Positions 1 to 5,587 of a DNA stretch of 6,210 nt are shown here, in pieces; the stretch's first letter is position 1; each line of letters starts with the position of its first letter. The translations under genes were made by a program, and so were the position numbers. Source of the stretch: Flavobacteriales bacterium (GTDB lineage Bacteria > Bacteroidota > Bacteroidia > Flavobacteriales > Flavobacteriaceae). The stretch lies in contig PAGT01000016.1 in NCBI GenBank assembly GCA_002705485.1, forward strand, positions 60,774 to 66,983, in the 5' to 3' direction. Below the pieces are notes generated by a model, which saw nothing but the letters and a program-made list of their open reading frames with translations, made no database searches and was not told the DNA's origin.

Positions 1-342
1 ACCTTCAATTTGATTCTCTCTTCCATGTTTCTTAGCACTAGGTCTAACATATACAAATGGTAATTTAAGTAAATCAGCAACTAAAATACCAATTCCAATT
101 GCTCCGGTTGCAACTCCAGCAATAATCTCAGGTTTCTCGTAAAATTTATTAATTTGATTTGAAATCTGATTTCTTATAAATAACCTTGTCTTTGGATGAG
201 ATAATATTATTCTGTTATCACAATATATTGGTGATTTCCATCCGCTTGCCCAAATAAAAGGGTTTTTGGGATTCAATTTAATTGCATTAATTTGTAAAAG
301 AATTTTTGCTACTTTTTTAGCATTATCTTGGTCCAAAATCAT
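1..342 (-). CDS. pyrE: Orotate phosphoribosyltransferase, N-terminal part (runs off left edge)
   Basis: PyrE joins orotate to PRPP to give orotidine 5'-monophosphate, the fifth step of de novo UMP synthesis, in the cytoplasm. The first 114 residues are visible, starting MILDQDNAKK at the ATG at 342. Family signatures are the orotate-side segment WASGWKSPIYCDNR (residues 31-44), the core strand IIAGVATGAIGIG (73-85) and the flexible catalytic loop R100..K104-K105-H106-G107, followed by NQIEG. The acidic PRPP-binding motif should lie beyond the window edge, so I cannot check it. The start codon is only 7 bp from the divergent NUDIX start, so the pyrE promoter must overlap the NUDIX coding region. 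A -7-like box sits at 347-354. The pairing of pyrE with this NUDIX gene is, from memory, common in flavobacteria. The function is secure; completeness is unknown. Confidence 0.96.
   Translation of the reverse strand, partial: MILDQDNAKKVAKILLQINAIKLNPKNPFIWASGWKSPIYCDNRIILSHPKTRLFIRNQISNQINKFYEKPEIIAGVATGAIGIGILVADLLKLPFVYVRPSAKKHGRENQIEG
263..294 (+). promoter_or_regulatory. Possible promoter for the NUDIX gene, inside pyrE
   Basis: TTTTTG (263-268) resembles the Bacteroidota -33 element. TTAATTTG (287-294) matches the -7 consensus TAnnTTTG except at its second base. The spacing is 18 bp, close to the usual distance. Transcription would start near 300, leaving a leader of about 50 nt before the ATG at 350. 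The site lies wholly within pyrE coding sequence, where any promoter for this gene must lie. It is a weak call because AT-rich sequence yields such matches by chance. Confidence 0.25.
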
Positions 343-346
343 AAAA

Positions 347-354
347 CAAATGTA
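347..354 (-). promoter_or_regulatory. Candidate -7 box for pyrE (TACATTTG)
   Basis: On the minus strand TACATTTG matches all fixed positions of the Bacteroidota -7 consensus TAnnTTTG and ends 4 nt before the pyrE ATG. Used as a promoter, it would start transcription at or next to the start codon, giving a leaderless or nearly leaderless mRNA. It also overlaps the ATG of the divergent NUDIX gene (350-352). I see no good -33 TTG at the expected distance, which lowers confidence. Confidence 0.4.
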
Positions 355-928
355 TAAAGTTTTTGTTAATAGAAGAGTTATAATTTTGACTACTGAACTT
401 CACCATGAGACAAAGTTTCCTCAACTTTCGTTAAAAAACACAAACCTGGAGGAAATTATTAAGTTCATAAAAAAATATAAAAAATTGTATTTATTTCACA
501 AAAATGAAAAAAAGTTAATTTCAAAATTTAAAAAAAAAATAAAAGTTGTTAAAGCTGGAGGAGGTATCGTAAAAAACTCTAAAAATCAAATATTATTTAT
601 CTATCGAAGAAATAAATGGGATTTACCCAAGGGTAAAAAGGACAAGGGTGAAACAATTGAGAACACAGCATTGAGAGAAGTTGAAGAAGAAACAGGTGTA
701 AAAGGTCTAAGGATAGAGACTTTTTACAAGAAAACTTTTCATGTTTTTAAAAAGGGAAAGAATTATTTTTTAAAAGAAACAAGTTGGTTTAAAATGAATA
801 CCAATTATTCAGGAGAACTAAAACCTGAATTTAGTGAGGATATAAGTAAAGCTGTGTGGAAGAATGTTAATGAAATTCAAGATTTAAAAAATACATTTCC
901 AAATATAAAACTTCTTTTAGGTATTTAA
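350..928 (+). CDS. NUDIX hydrolase with an extra N-terminal region
   Basis: This 192-residue protein probably hydrolyses a nucleoside diphosphate linked to another moiety; the substrate cannot be told from sequence. The NUDIX box is complete at residues 95-117: G95-x5-E101-x7-R109-E110-V111-E112-E113-E114-T115-G116-V117. R109, E110, E113 and E114 fall at the standard helix and metal-binding positions. The domain begins around residue 66 (VVKAGGGIV) and reaches the C-terminus. Residues 1-65 form a separate, lysine-rich region (MYKVFVNRRVIILTTELHH...) that I recognise as typical of this Bacteroidota family but whose role I do not know. I chose the ATG at 350 because an upstream in-frame extension to 266 would be entirely antisense to pyrE and looks non-native. 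The 3' end overlaps coaD by 4 bp, convergently. A run of ten A's (about 531-540) encodes part of the lysine-rich linker. Confidence 0.9.
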   Translation: MYKVFVNRRVIILTTELHHETKFPQLSLKNTNLEEIIKFIKKYKKLYLFHKNEKKLISKFKKKIKVVKAGGGIVKNSKNQILFIYRRNKWDLPKGKKDKGETIENTALREVEEETGVKGLRIETFYKKTFHVFKKGKNYFLKETSWFKMNTNYSGELKPEFSEDISKAVWKNVNEIQDLKNTFPNIKLLLGI

Positions 929-1377
929 ACTCTTACACAATTAGGAACAAGCAACTTATAATTTCCTTTATTTGAAATAAGCTCCCTGACAATAGAGCTA
1001 CTTATGTAAGATGTTTTTGCAGATGTTAATAAAAAAATTGTTTCAATTTTAGAAAGTTTTCTGTTTGTTCTAGCTATTGCTTTTTCAAATTCAAAGTCTC
1101 CATTATTACGAATTCCTCTAACAATAAAACTTGCATTAATTTCTTTGCAAAAATCTATGGTTAACCCATCGAAACTTTGAACTTTAACTTTAGGCTCATT
1201 TTTTAGACTTTGTTTAATAAAGCTCACCCTTTCTTCAGAGCTAAACATTGGTTTTTTTTGTCCATTTGTTCCAACGCCAACAACAATTTCATCGAAAAGT
1301 GAAAGACTTCTCATCAAGATATCTAAATGGCCCAGAGTGAATGGGTCGAAAGTTCCAGGAAAAATAGCCTTTCTCAT
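925..1377 (-). CDS. coaD: Phosphopantetheine adenylyltransferase
   Basis: CoaD transfers AMP from ATP to 4'-phosphopantetheine, giving dephospho-CoA, the penultimate step of coenzyme A synthesis in the cytoplasm. The protein is 150 residues, near the usual family length of about 160. It shows the nucleotidyltransferase signature FPGTFDPFTLGH (6-17) with the TxGH catalytic motif at 14-17, the KKPMFSSEER segment (41-50), the RGIRN motif (87-91) and the C-terminal YISSSIVRE motif (124-132). The start is the ATG at 1377, preceded by an A-rich stretch and no Shine-Dalgarno sequence. It lies 18 bp downstream of ddl on the same strand, so the two are probably co-transcribed. Its TAA stop overlaps the stop of the convergent NUDIX gene. 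Nothing is missing or broken. Confidence 0.97.
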   Translation of the reverse strand: MRKAIFPGTFDPFTLGHLDILMRSLSLFDEIVVGVGTNGQKKPMFSSEERVSFIKQSLKNEPKVKVQSFDGLTIDFCKEINASFIVRGIRNNGDFEFEKAIARTNRKLSKIETIFLLTSAKTSYISSSIVRELISNKGNYKLLVPNCVRV

Positions 1378-1395
1378 TTTTTAAATATATATAAT

Positions 1396-2370
1396 TTATT
1401 CAATTGCTTGTTTAATAAGTTCACTAATTAAATTTTGAAGTGAAATACCACTTTTTTTTGCTTGTTTTGGAAAAATACTCTCTTTGGTCATTCCTGGAAT
1501 TGAATTCAATTCTAAGAAGAAAGGTGTTTCACCTACAAATATAAACTCGCTTCTGGACAAACCTTTAATTCCCAATTTTCTGTATATTTTAATAGCCATT
1601 TCAGTAACATTTTTTCTTTGAACTTCGCTGATTTTTGCTGGTGTGATCTCTTGGGACTGACCATTGTATTTCGCATGATAATCAAAAAAATCATTATCTG
1701 AAATTAGTTCGGTTATTCCAAAAACTTTTATTACATCATTATATTTCATAACTCCCACAGAAACTTCTTTTCCATCAAGAAATGATTCTATTAAAATTTC
1801 ATCGTCATATTCAAATGCATTTTTTATAGATGAACTAAGTTCATTCTTGATATTTACTTTGAAAACACCATAGCTACTTCCAGATTTATTGGCTTTTACA
1901 AAACAGGGTAATCCAACTTTTTCAATAACTTCGTCCTCATTGAAAAATTCTGATTTATTTAGGTAAACAGATTTTGCTGTTGGAATATTGAATTTTTTTA
2001 ATATTGAAATACAATCTCGTTTATTAAATGTTAAAGCAGAGGTATACGGGCCACATCCTGTATATGGAATGTTTAAAAGTTCAAAATAGGATTGAAGGAT
2101 TCCGTCCTCACCTGGAGATCCGTGAATCATGATTAATGCAATTTCAAAATGAATCAATTTGTTTCCAATATCAACAGAAAAATCATCTTTATTGATTTTG
2201 AATTTTACTCCCTCTGACGAAAGATAATACCACAAATCTTTTTTTATTATAACTCTATATGCAGAAAATTTTGATTTATCAATATTTTCAAATATTACAT
2301 TTCCACTTTTTAGTGAAATATCGAACTCTTTTGAAAATCCGCCCATTATAATGGCAACATTTTTTTTCAT
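1396..2370 (-). CDS. ddl: D-alanine--D-alanine ligase
   Basis: Ddl uses ATP to join two D-alanines into the dipeptide that ends the peptidoglycan precursor pentapeptide; it is cytoplasmic. The protein is 324 residues with the full ATP-grasp ligase plan. The N-terminal domain has GGFSKEFDISLKSG (10-23) and HGSPGEDG (83-90). The ATP-binding strands include CFVKANKSGSSYGVF (156-170) and ESFLDGKEVSVGV (195-207). The omega loop is HAKYNGQSQEITPA (232-245), and the C-terminal catalytic and metal segment is FFLELNSIPGMTKES (284-298). The tyrosine in the loop (Y235, in AKY) is the residue expected for D-Ala rather than D-lactate specificity, by family knowledge. I chose the ATG at 2370; a TTG directly before it (2371-2373) would add one residue and is less likely. 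The gene diverges from the PASTA gene and leads into coaD. Confidence 0.97.
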   Translation of the reverse strand: MKKNVAIIMGGFSKEFDISLKSGNVIFENIDKSKFSAYRVIIKKDLWYYLSSEGVKFKINKDDFSVDIGNKLIHFEIALIMIHGSPGEDGILQSYFELLNIPYTGCGPYTSALTFNKRDCISILKKFNIPTAKSVYLNKSEFFNEDEVIEKVGLPCFVKANKSGSSYGVFKVNIKNELSSSIKNAFEYDDEILIESFLDGKEVSVGVMKYNDVIKVFGITELISDNDFFDYHAKYNGQSQEITPAKISEVQRKNVTEMAIKIYRKLGIKGLSRSEFIFVGETPFFLELNSIPGMTKESIFPKQAKKSGISLQNLISELIKQAIE

Positions 2371-2375
2371 CAAAA

Positions 2376-2383
2376 CAAAAATA
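2376..2383 (-). promoter_or_regulatory. Candidate -7 box for ddl-coaD (TATTTTTG)
   Basis: On the minus strand TATTTTTG matches TAnnTTTG fully and ends 5 nt before the ddl ATG at 2370. The predicted transcription start is within a few bases of the start codon, so the mRNA would be nearly leaderless, as proposed for pyrE. No clear -33 TTG lies at the expected spacing. The region is so A/T-rich that chance matches must be considered. Confidence 0.4.
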
Positions 2384-2423
2384 TCAATTTTTTATTGTCT
2401 AAATATTGAGAAAACATATTTTA

Positions 2424-2431
2424 TATATTTG
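2424..2431 (+). promoter_or_regulatory. Candidate -7 box for PASTA-rluD(-yaaA) (TATATTTG)
   Basis: TATATTTG is a full match to the Bacteroidota -7 consensus TAnnTTTG. It ends 11 nt before the ATG at 2443, giving a predicted leader of under about 10 nt. A TTG at 2406-2408 lies upstream with 15 bp between, shorter than the usual -33 to -7 distance. With the ddl box at 2376-2383 it makes a compact back-to-back promoter region. Confidence 0.45.
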
Positions 2432-2442
2432 TTTTATTTTAA

Positions 2443-3006
2443 ATGAATTTGTTAAAATATTTATTTTCAAGATATTTTCTGAGACAGCTTTTTATTTCTA
2501 GCATTATAGTTTCGATATTAGCATTTTTTGTTTTTATTTTTTTAAATTTTAACACAAATCATAATCGCTATATTTCTGTACCTGATTTAGTTGGAAAAAA
2601 TTTGCTTGAATCAAAGGAAATTTTAAATGTATATAAATTAAAATTTGAAATTTCTGATTCCACTTTTTTTGATCCTAGTTTTCCAAAATTTACCGTTCTG
2701 AGTCATTTTCCTAGTGCAAATTCAAAAGTGAAAAAGAACAGAAAAATATATTTGACAATCAATCCAACCAATTACAGTAAAGTTGCGATTCCAGAAATTA
2801 TACAAATCACTAAAAGAAGTGCAATCTCATCATTACTATCATCTGAACTCGAGATTGGAGAGATTTCATATAAAGACAACATCGGAAAAGACATGGTCAT
2901 TCAAATTTTATATAACAATGTCGAGGTAGAGCCCGGACTTTTGGTTCCAAAAAAATCAAGAATTGACCTAATCCTTGGAAATGGACTAATATCAACTGAT
3001 GAGTAG
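2443..3006 (+). CDS. Membrane-anchored protein with two PASTA domains
   Basis: The 187-residue protein has a short basic cytoplasmic tail (to about residue 16, with K5, R10 and R14), one hydrophobic membrane segment (about 17-36, FISSIIVSILAFFVFIFLNF) and an outside part, which should lie in the periplasm. That part holds two PASTA-like repeats. The first is at about 44-108, from VPDLVGKNLLESKEIL to KKNRKIYLTIN. The second is at about 114-179, from VAIPEIIQITKRSAI to KSRIDLILGNG. PASTA repeats elsewhere sit on serine/threonine kinases and penicillin-binding proteins and bind muropeptides or beta-lactams. Here there is no kinase or transpeptidase domain. Its place opposite ddl suggests a role in cell-wall sensing or assembly, but this is inference. 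The last codons overlap the rluD start by 8 bp, so the two are co-transcribed and perhaps translationally coupled. Confidence 0.88.
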   Translation: MNLLKYLFSRYFLRQLFISSIIVSILAFFVFIFLNFNTNHNRYISVPDLVGKNLLESKEILNVYKLKFEISDSTFFDPSFPKFTVLSHFPSANSKVKKNRKIYLTINPTNYSKVAIPEIIQITKRSAISSLLSSELEIGEISYKDNIGKDMVIQILYNNVEVEPGLLVPKKSRIDLILGNGLISTDE

Positions 3007-4021
3007 TGGTATAAATAATAGTATTTCAAGTTCAGAGCTTTTTGAACATTTTCAGTTTGATATTGATAAGGGTCAAGAACCCCTTAGAGTCGACAAGTTT
3101 TTAATGAATCGAATTGAAAATGCAACTAGAAACAAGATTCAAAAAGCAGCCAAAAATGGATTTATTTTTATAAATAATGTTAGTGTAAAATCAAGTCAAA
3201 AAGTTAAACCTTTTGATTCAGTTAAAGTTATGTTTTCACATCCACCCCACGAAAACTTGTTAAAGCCTGAAAATATTTCTTTGGACATAATTTTCGAGGA
3301 TAAAGACTTAATTATTGTAAATAAATCACCCGGAATTGTAGTTCATCCAGGTCATGGAAATTACAATGGAACCTTGTTAAATGGTTTGATTTACCATTTT
3401 AAAAATTTACCAAATAATAAAGAAGGAAGACCTGGACTGGTACATAGAATTGATAAAGATACAAGCGGACTGCTTGTTGTAGCTAAAAATGAGTTATCAA
3501 TGACTGAGCTTGCAAAACAATTTTTCATTAAATCTACCAAAAGAATATATAATGCTTTAGTATGGGGTGAATTAAAAAAAAAGGAAGGAATTATTGATGA
3601 AAACTTAATGAGGGATCCTAAAAACCGTTTGCTGATGAGTGTGCCAATTGATCAAGAATTTGGGAAAAAAGCAGTTACTCATTACAAAGTAATTGAAGAG
3701 TTCAACTATGTCTCATTAATAGAGTGTCGATTAGAAACAGGGAGAACACATCAAATTAGAGCTCATATGAAACATATTGGCCACCCAATTTTTAATGATC
3801 AACGTTATGGAGGAGATAAAATACTGAAAGGGACTTTGTTCAATAAATACAAACAGTTTGTTGAAAATTGTTTTAAAATACTACCCAGACAAGCTTTACA
3901 TGCAAAAACAATTGGATTTATTCACCCATCAACCAAAAAGAAAATGAACTTTAGTTCTGATCTTCCATCAGATTTTCACAATTGTATTGATAAATGGAGA
4001 AACTATACCAATAGAATATGA
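2999..4021 (+). CDS. rluD: RluA/RluD-family 23S rRNA pseudouridine synthase
   Basis: Members of this family isomerise uridine to pseudouridine in RNA; RluD modifies helix 69 of 23S rRNA during 50S subunit assembly. The 340-residue protein has an N-terminal S4 RNA-binding domain (about 28-85, with RVDKFLMNRIENATRNKIQKA) and then the catalytic domain. The catalytic motif is GRPGLVHRIDKDTSGLLVVAK (143-163) with the nucleophilic aspartate at D152. RLETGRTHQIRAHM (244-257) and RQALHA (297-302) complete the family set. An S4 domain plus this motif fits RluD or the related RluC; the exact target uridines cannot be fixed from sequence. The ATG at 2999 lies inside the end of the PASTA gene and gives a normal N-terminus for this family. 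A run of nine A's (3574-3582) is in frame. The stop is TGA, which supports the standard genetic code. Confidence 0.94.
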   Translation: MSSGINNSISSSELFEHFQFDIDKGQEPLRVDKFLMNRIENATRNKIQKAAKNGFIFINNVSVKSSQKVKPFDSVKVMFSHPPHENLLKPENISLDIIFEDKDLIIVNKSPGIVVHPGHGNYNGTLLNGLIYHFKNLPNNKEGRPGLVHRIDKDTSGLLVVAKNELSMTELAKQFFIKSTKRIYNALVWGELKKKEGIIDENLMRDPKNRLLMSVPIDQEFGKKAVTHYKVIEEFNYVSLIECRLETGRTHQIRAHMKHIGHPIFNDQRYGGDKILKGTLFNKYKQFVENCFKILPRQALHAKTIGFIHPSTKKKMNFSSDLPSDFHNCIDKWRNYTNRI

Positions 4022-4060
4022 TTTTTTTTTAATTTTACTAATGAACATTTTTAGATAAAT
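4022..4060 (+). other. Intergenic gap between rluD and yaaA
   Basis: This 39-bp gap opens with nine T's (4022-4030). Just before it, inside the rluD end, CTAT(4003-4006)/ATAG(4011-4014) could pair, but a 4-bp A/T-rich stem 8 bases from the T run is not a credible terminator. I see no TAnnTTTG box or Shine-Dalgarno sequence before the yaaA ATG. The simplest reading is read-through from the PASTA-rluD transcript into yaaA. Confidence 0.4.
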
Positions 4061-4822
4061 ATGAAAATTATTATTTCACCCGCAAAGTCCCTTGATTTCG
4101 AAACGAAACTACCTACAGAAAAGTTTTCAATGCCCGATTTCTTGGATGAATCAAAAGCTATAAATGATTCTCTAAAAAAGAGATCTCCCTCTGATTTAAA
4201 ATCATTAATGAGAATTTCTGATAAACTGGCAGATTTGAATTGGAATAGAAATAATAATTTCAATACTCCTTTCAGTCCAAAAAACGCAAGACCAAGTATT
4301 TTTACATTTAACGGAGATGTATACAGTGGTTTAGATGCTTTTACGCTTAATCTTGAACAAATATTAAAATCCCAAGACTCTCTTAGGATTTTGTCTGGTT
4401 TGTATGGGGTTTTAAAACCTCTTGACTTGATTCAAGCTTACAGACTGGAAATGGGTACAAAACTTAATGTCAATGGATCAAACAATTTATATGATTATTG
4501 GTCAGATAAAATCACCCACAAATTAAACGAAGAAATGACTAAAGATGAACTTTTTATTAATCTTGCTAGTAACGAATACTCCTCAGTTATTAATAGAAAA
4601 GAATTAAAAGCAACTATTATATCCCCAGTCTTTAAAGATTTTAAGAATGGTAAATTAAAAATCATTTCTTTTTATGCAAAAAAAGCGAGAGGACTAATGG
4701 TGAGGTATATTTTAGACAATGACCTTGAAAACATTAATGATCTAAAAGGTTTTAATTATGCTGGATATTCTTATAATGAAACTGAATCTAAAAAAGCTCA
4801 AGAATTGGTTTTCGTAAGATAA
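4061..4822 (+). CDS. yaaA: Peroxide stress protein YaaA (DUF328/UPF0246)
   Basis: YaaA in E. coli is induced by hydrogen peroxide and keeps free intracellular iron low, limiting Fenton damage; the family has also been reported to bind DNA. The 253-residue protein is full length for the family. It starts with the classic MKIIISPAKSLDF. Further signatures are FTFNGDVYSGLDA (81-93), LSGLYGVLKPLDLIQAYRLEMGTKL (111-135), NLASNEYSSVI (167-177) and KIISFYAKKARGLMVRYI (200-217), the last rich in basic residues. The ATG at 4061 starts exactly at the conserved N-terminus. It probably belongs to the transcript of the PASTA and rluD genes. Its TAA stop directly abuts the stop of the convergent trpA gene, leaving no room for a terminator. 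A peroxide regulator site is not apparent in the short upstream gap. Confidence 0.96.
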   Translation: MKIIISPAKSLDFETKLPTEKFSMPDFLDESKAINDSLKKRSPSDLKSLMRISDKLADLNWNRNNNFNTPFSPKNARPSIFTFNGDVYSGLDAFTLNLEQILKSQDSLRILSGLYGVLKPLDLIQAYRLEMGTKLNVNGSNNLYDYWSDKITHKLNEEMTKDELFINLASNEYSSVINRKELKATIISPVFKDFKNGKLKIISFYAKKARGLMVRYILDNDLENINDLKGFNYAGYSYNETESKKAQELVFVR

Positions 4823-5587
4823 TTATTTTCTTATTTTTTTTATAAAATCATTAGTTTTTAATATCCCATAGTCCTCGAGGTGTTTTATAAATGCAGATCC
4901 AATTATCGCTCCACGGCTAAATTTAACAGCATCATCATATGTTTTACTATTACTAATTCCAAAACCTACCAGAAGTGGGGATTTTAAATTCATGCCATTT
5001 ATTCTTTTGAAGTATTCTTTTTGTTCATTTTTAAAAGAGTTTACTGCCCCAGTAATGCTAAAGCTACTGACCATATAAATAAATCCATTAGAAATTTCAT
5101 CAATGAATTTGATTCTTTTATCAGATGTCTGAGGAGTTATTAAAAACATATTAAGAAGATTAGAATTATCAAAAATTCTTTTATAATTATTATAATAAAT
5201 ATCCGGAGGTAAATCAGGAATAATTAAACCATCAATACCAACCATTTCACAGTCTTTACAGAAAGATTCAACTCCATACTGCATGATTGGATTAAAATAA
5301 CCCATTATAATTAATGGAATATCAGTTTTTTTTCTAATATTTTTTAATTGATTAAATAATGTCTTAGTTGTCATTCCATTTTTTAATGCAGCTGCTGAAC
5401 TTGCTTGTATAGTAGGGCCATCAGCAAGTGGATCACTATAAGGAAGTCCAATTTCAATAATATCAACTCCACTTTGTTCAAGACTTTGAATTATTAAGCA
5501 TGTATCATTTAGTTCAGGAAACCCTGCAGTAAAATATATCGACAGAATATCTTTTTTTTTATTGAAAACTTTACTAATTCTATTCAT
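4823..5587 (-). CDS. trpA: Tryptophan synthase alpha chain
   Basis: TrpA cleaves indole-3-glycerol phosphate to indole and glyceraldehyde 3-phosphate; indole passes through a tunnel to the TrpB subunit, which is not encoded here. The 254-residue protein is a normal-length TIM barrel. The catalytic residues are E45 (in DIIEIGLPYSD) and D56 (in PLADGPTIQ), matching E49 and D60 of the E. coli enzyme. Phosphate- and substrate-loop segments YMVSSFSITG (171-180), VGFGIS (207-212) and RGAIIGSAF (225-233) are present. I start the gene at the ATG at 5587 (MNRISKVF). The frame is open further upstream, but that stretch is antisense-free overlap with the sulfatase and lies before the normal N-terminus. 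The start overlaps the sulfatase stop by 8 bp. Codons 10-12 are an uninterrupted run of nine A's. Being separated from trpB on its immediate upstream side is unusual. Confidence 0.97.
   Translation of the reverse strand: MNRISKVFNKKKDILSIYFTAGFPELNDTCLIIQSLEQSGVDIIEIGLPYSDPLADGPTIQASSAAALKNGMTTKTLFNQLKNIRKKTDIPLIIMGYFNPIMQYGVESFCKDCEMVGIDGLIIPDLPPDIYYNNYKRIFDNSNLLNMFLITPQTSDKRIKFIDEISNGFIYMVSSFSITGAVNSFKNEQKEYFKRINGMNLKSPLLVGFGISNSKTYDDAVKFSRGAIIGSAFIKHLEDYGILKTNDFIKKIRK

Noticed and set aside
266..349. In-frame upstream extension of the NUDIX gene by 28 codons
   Set aside because: It is entirely antisense to the pyrE N-terminus, and the conserved family start is MYKVF at 350.
964..980. Small inverted repeat TTATT/AATAA just past the NUDIX stop, as a terminator
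   Set aside because: The stem is five A/T pairs with no T run behind it, and the bases encode the CoaD C-terminus.
2371..2373. TTG as the ddl start codon
   Set aside because: An ATG follows immediately at 2370 and begins the usual MKKNVAIIMGG; TTG would add only one residue.
4003..4030. Possible rho-independent terminator after rluD
   Set aside because: The T run is good, but the only stem is 4 bp, A/T-rich and 8 bases away from it.
4051..4263. 70-codon open frame antisense to yaaA
   Set aside because: It is a shadow of a well-conserved gene, with no recognisable domain, start context or family.
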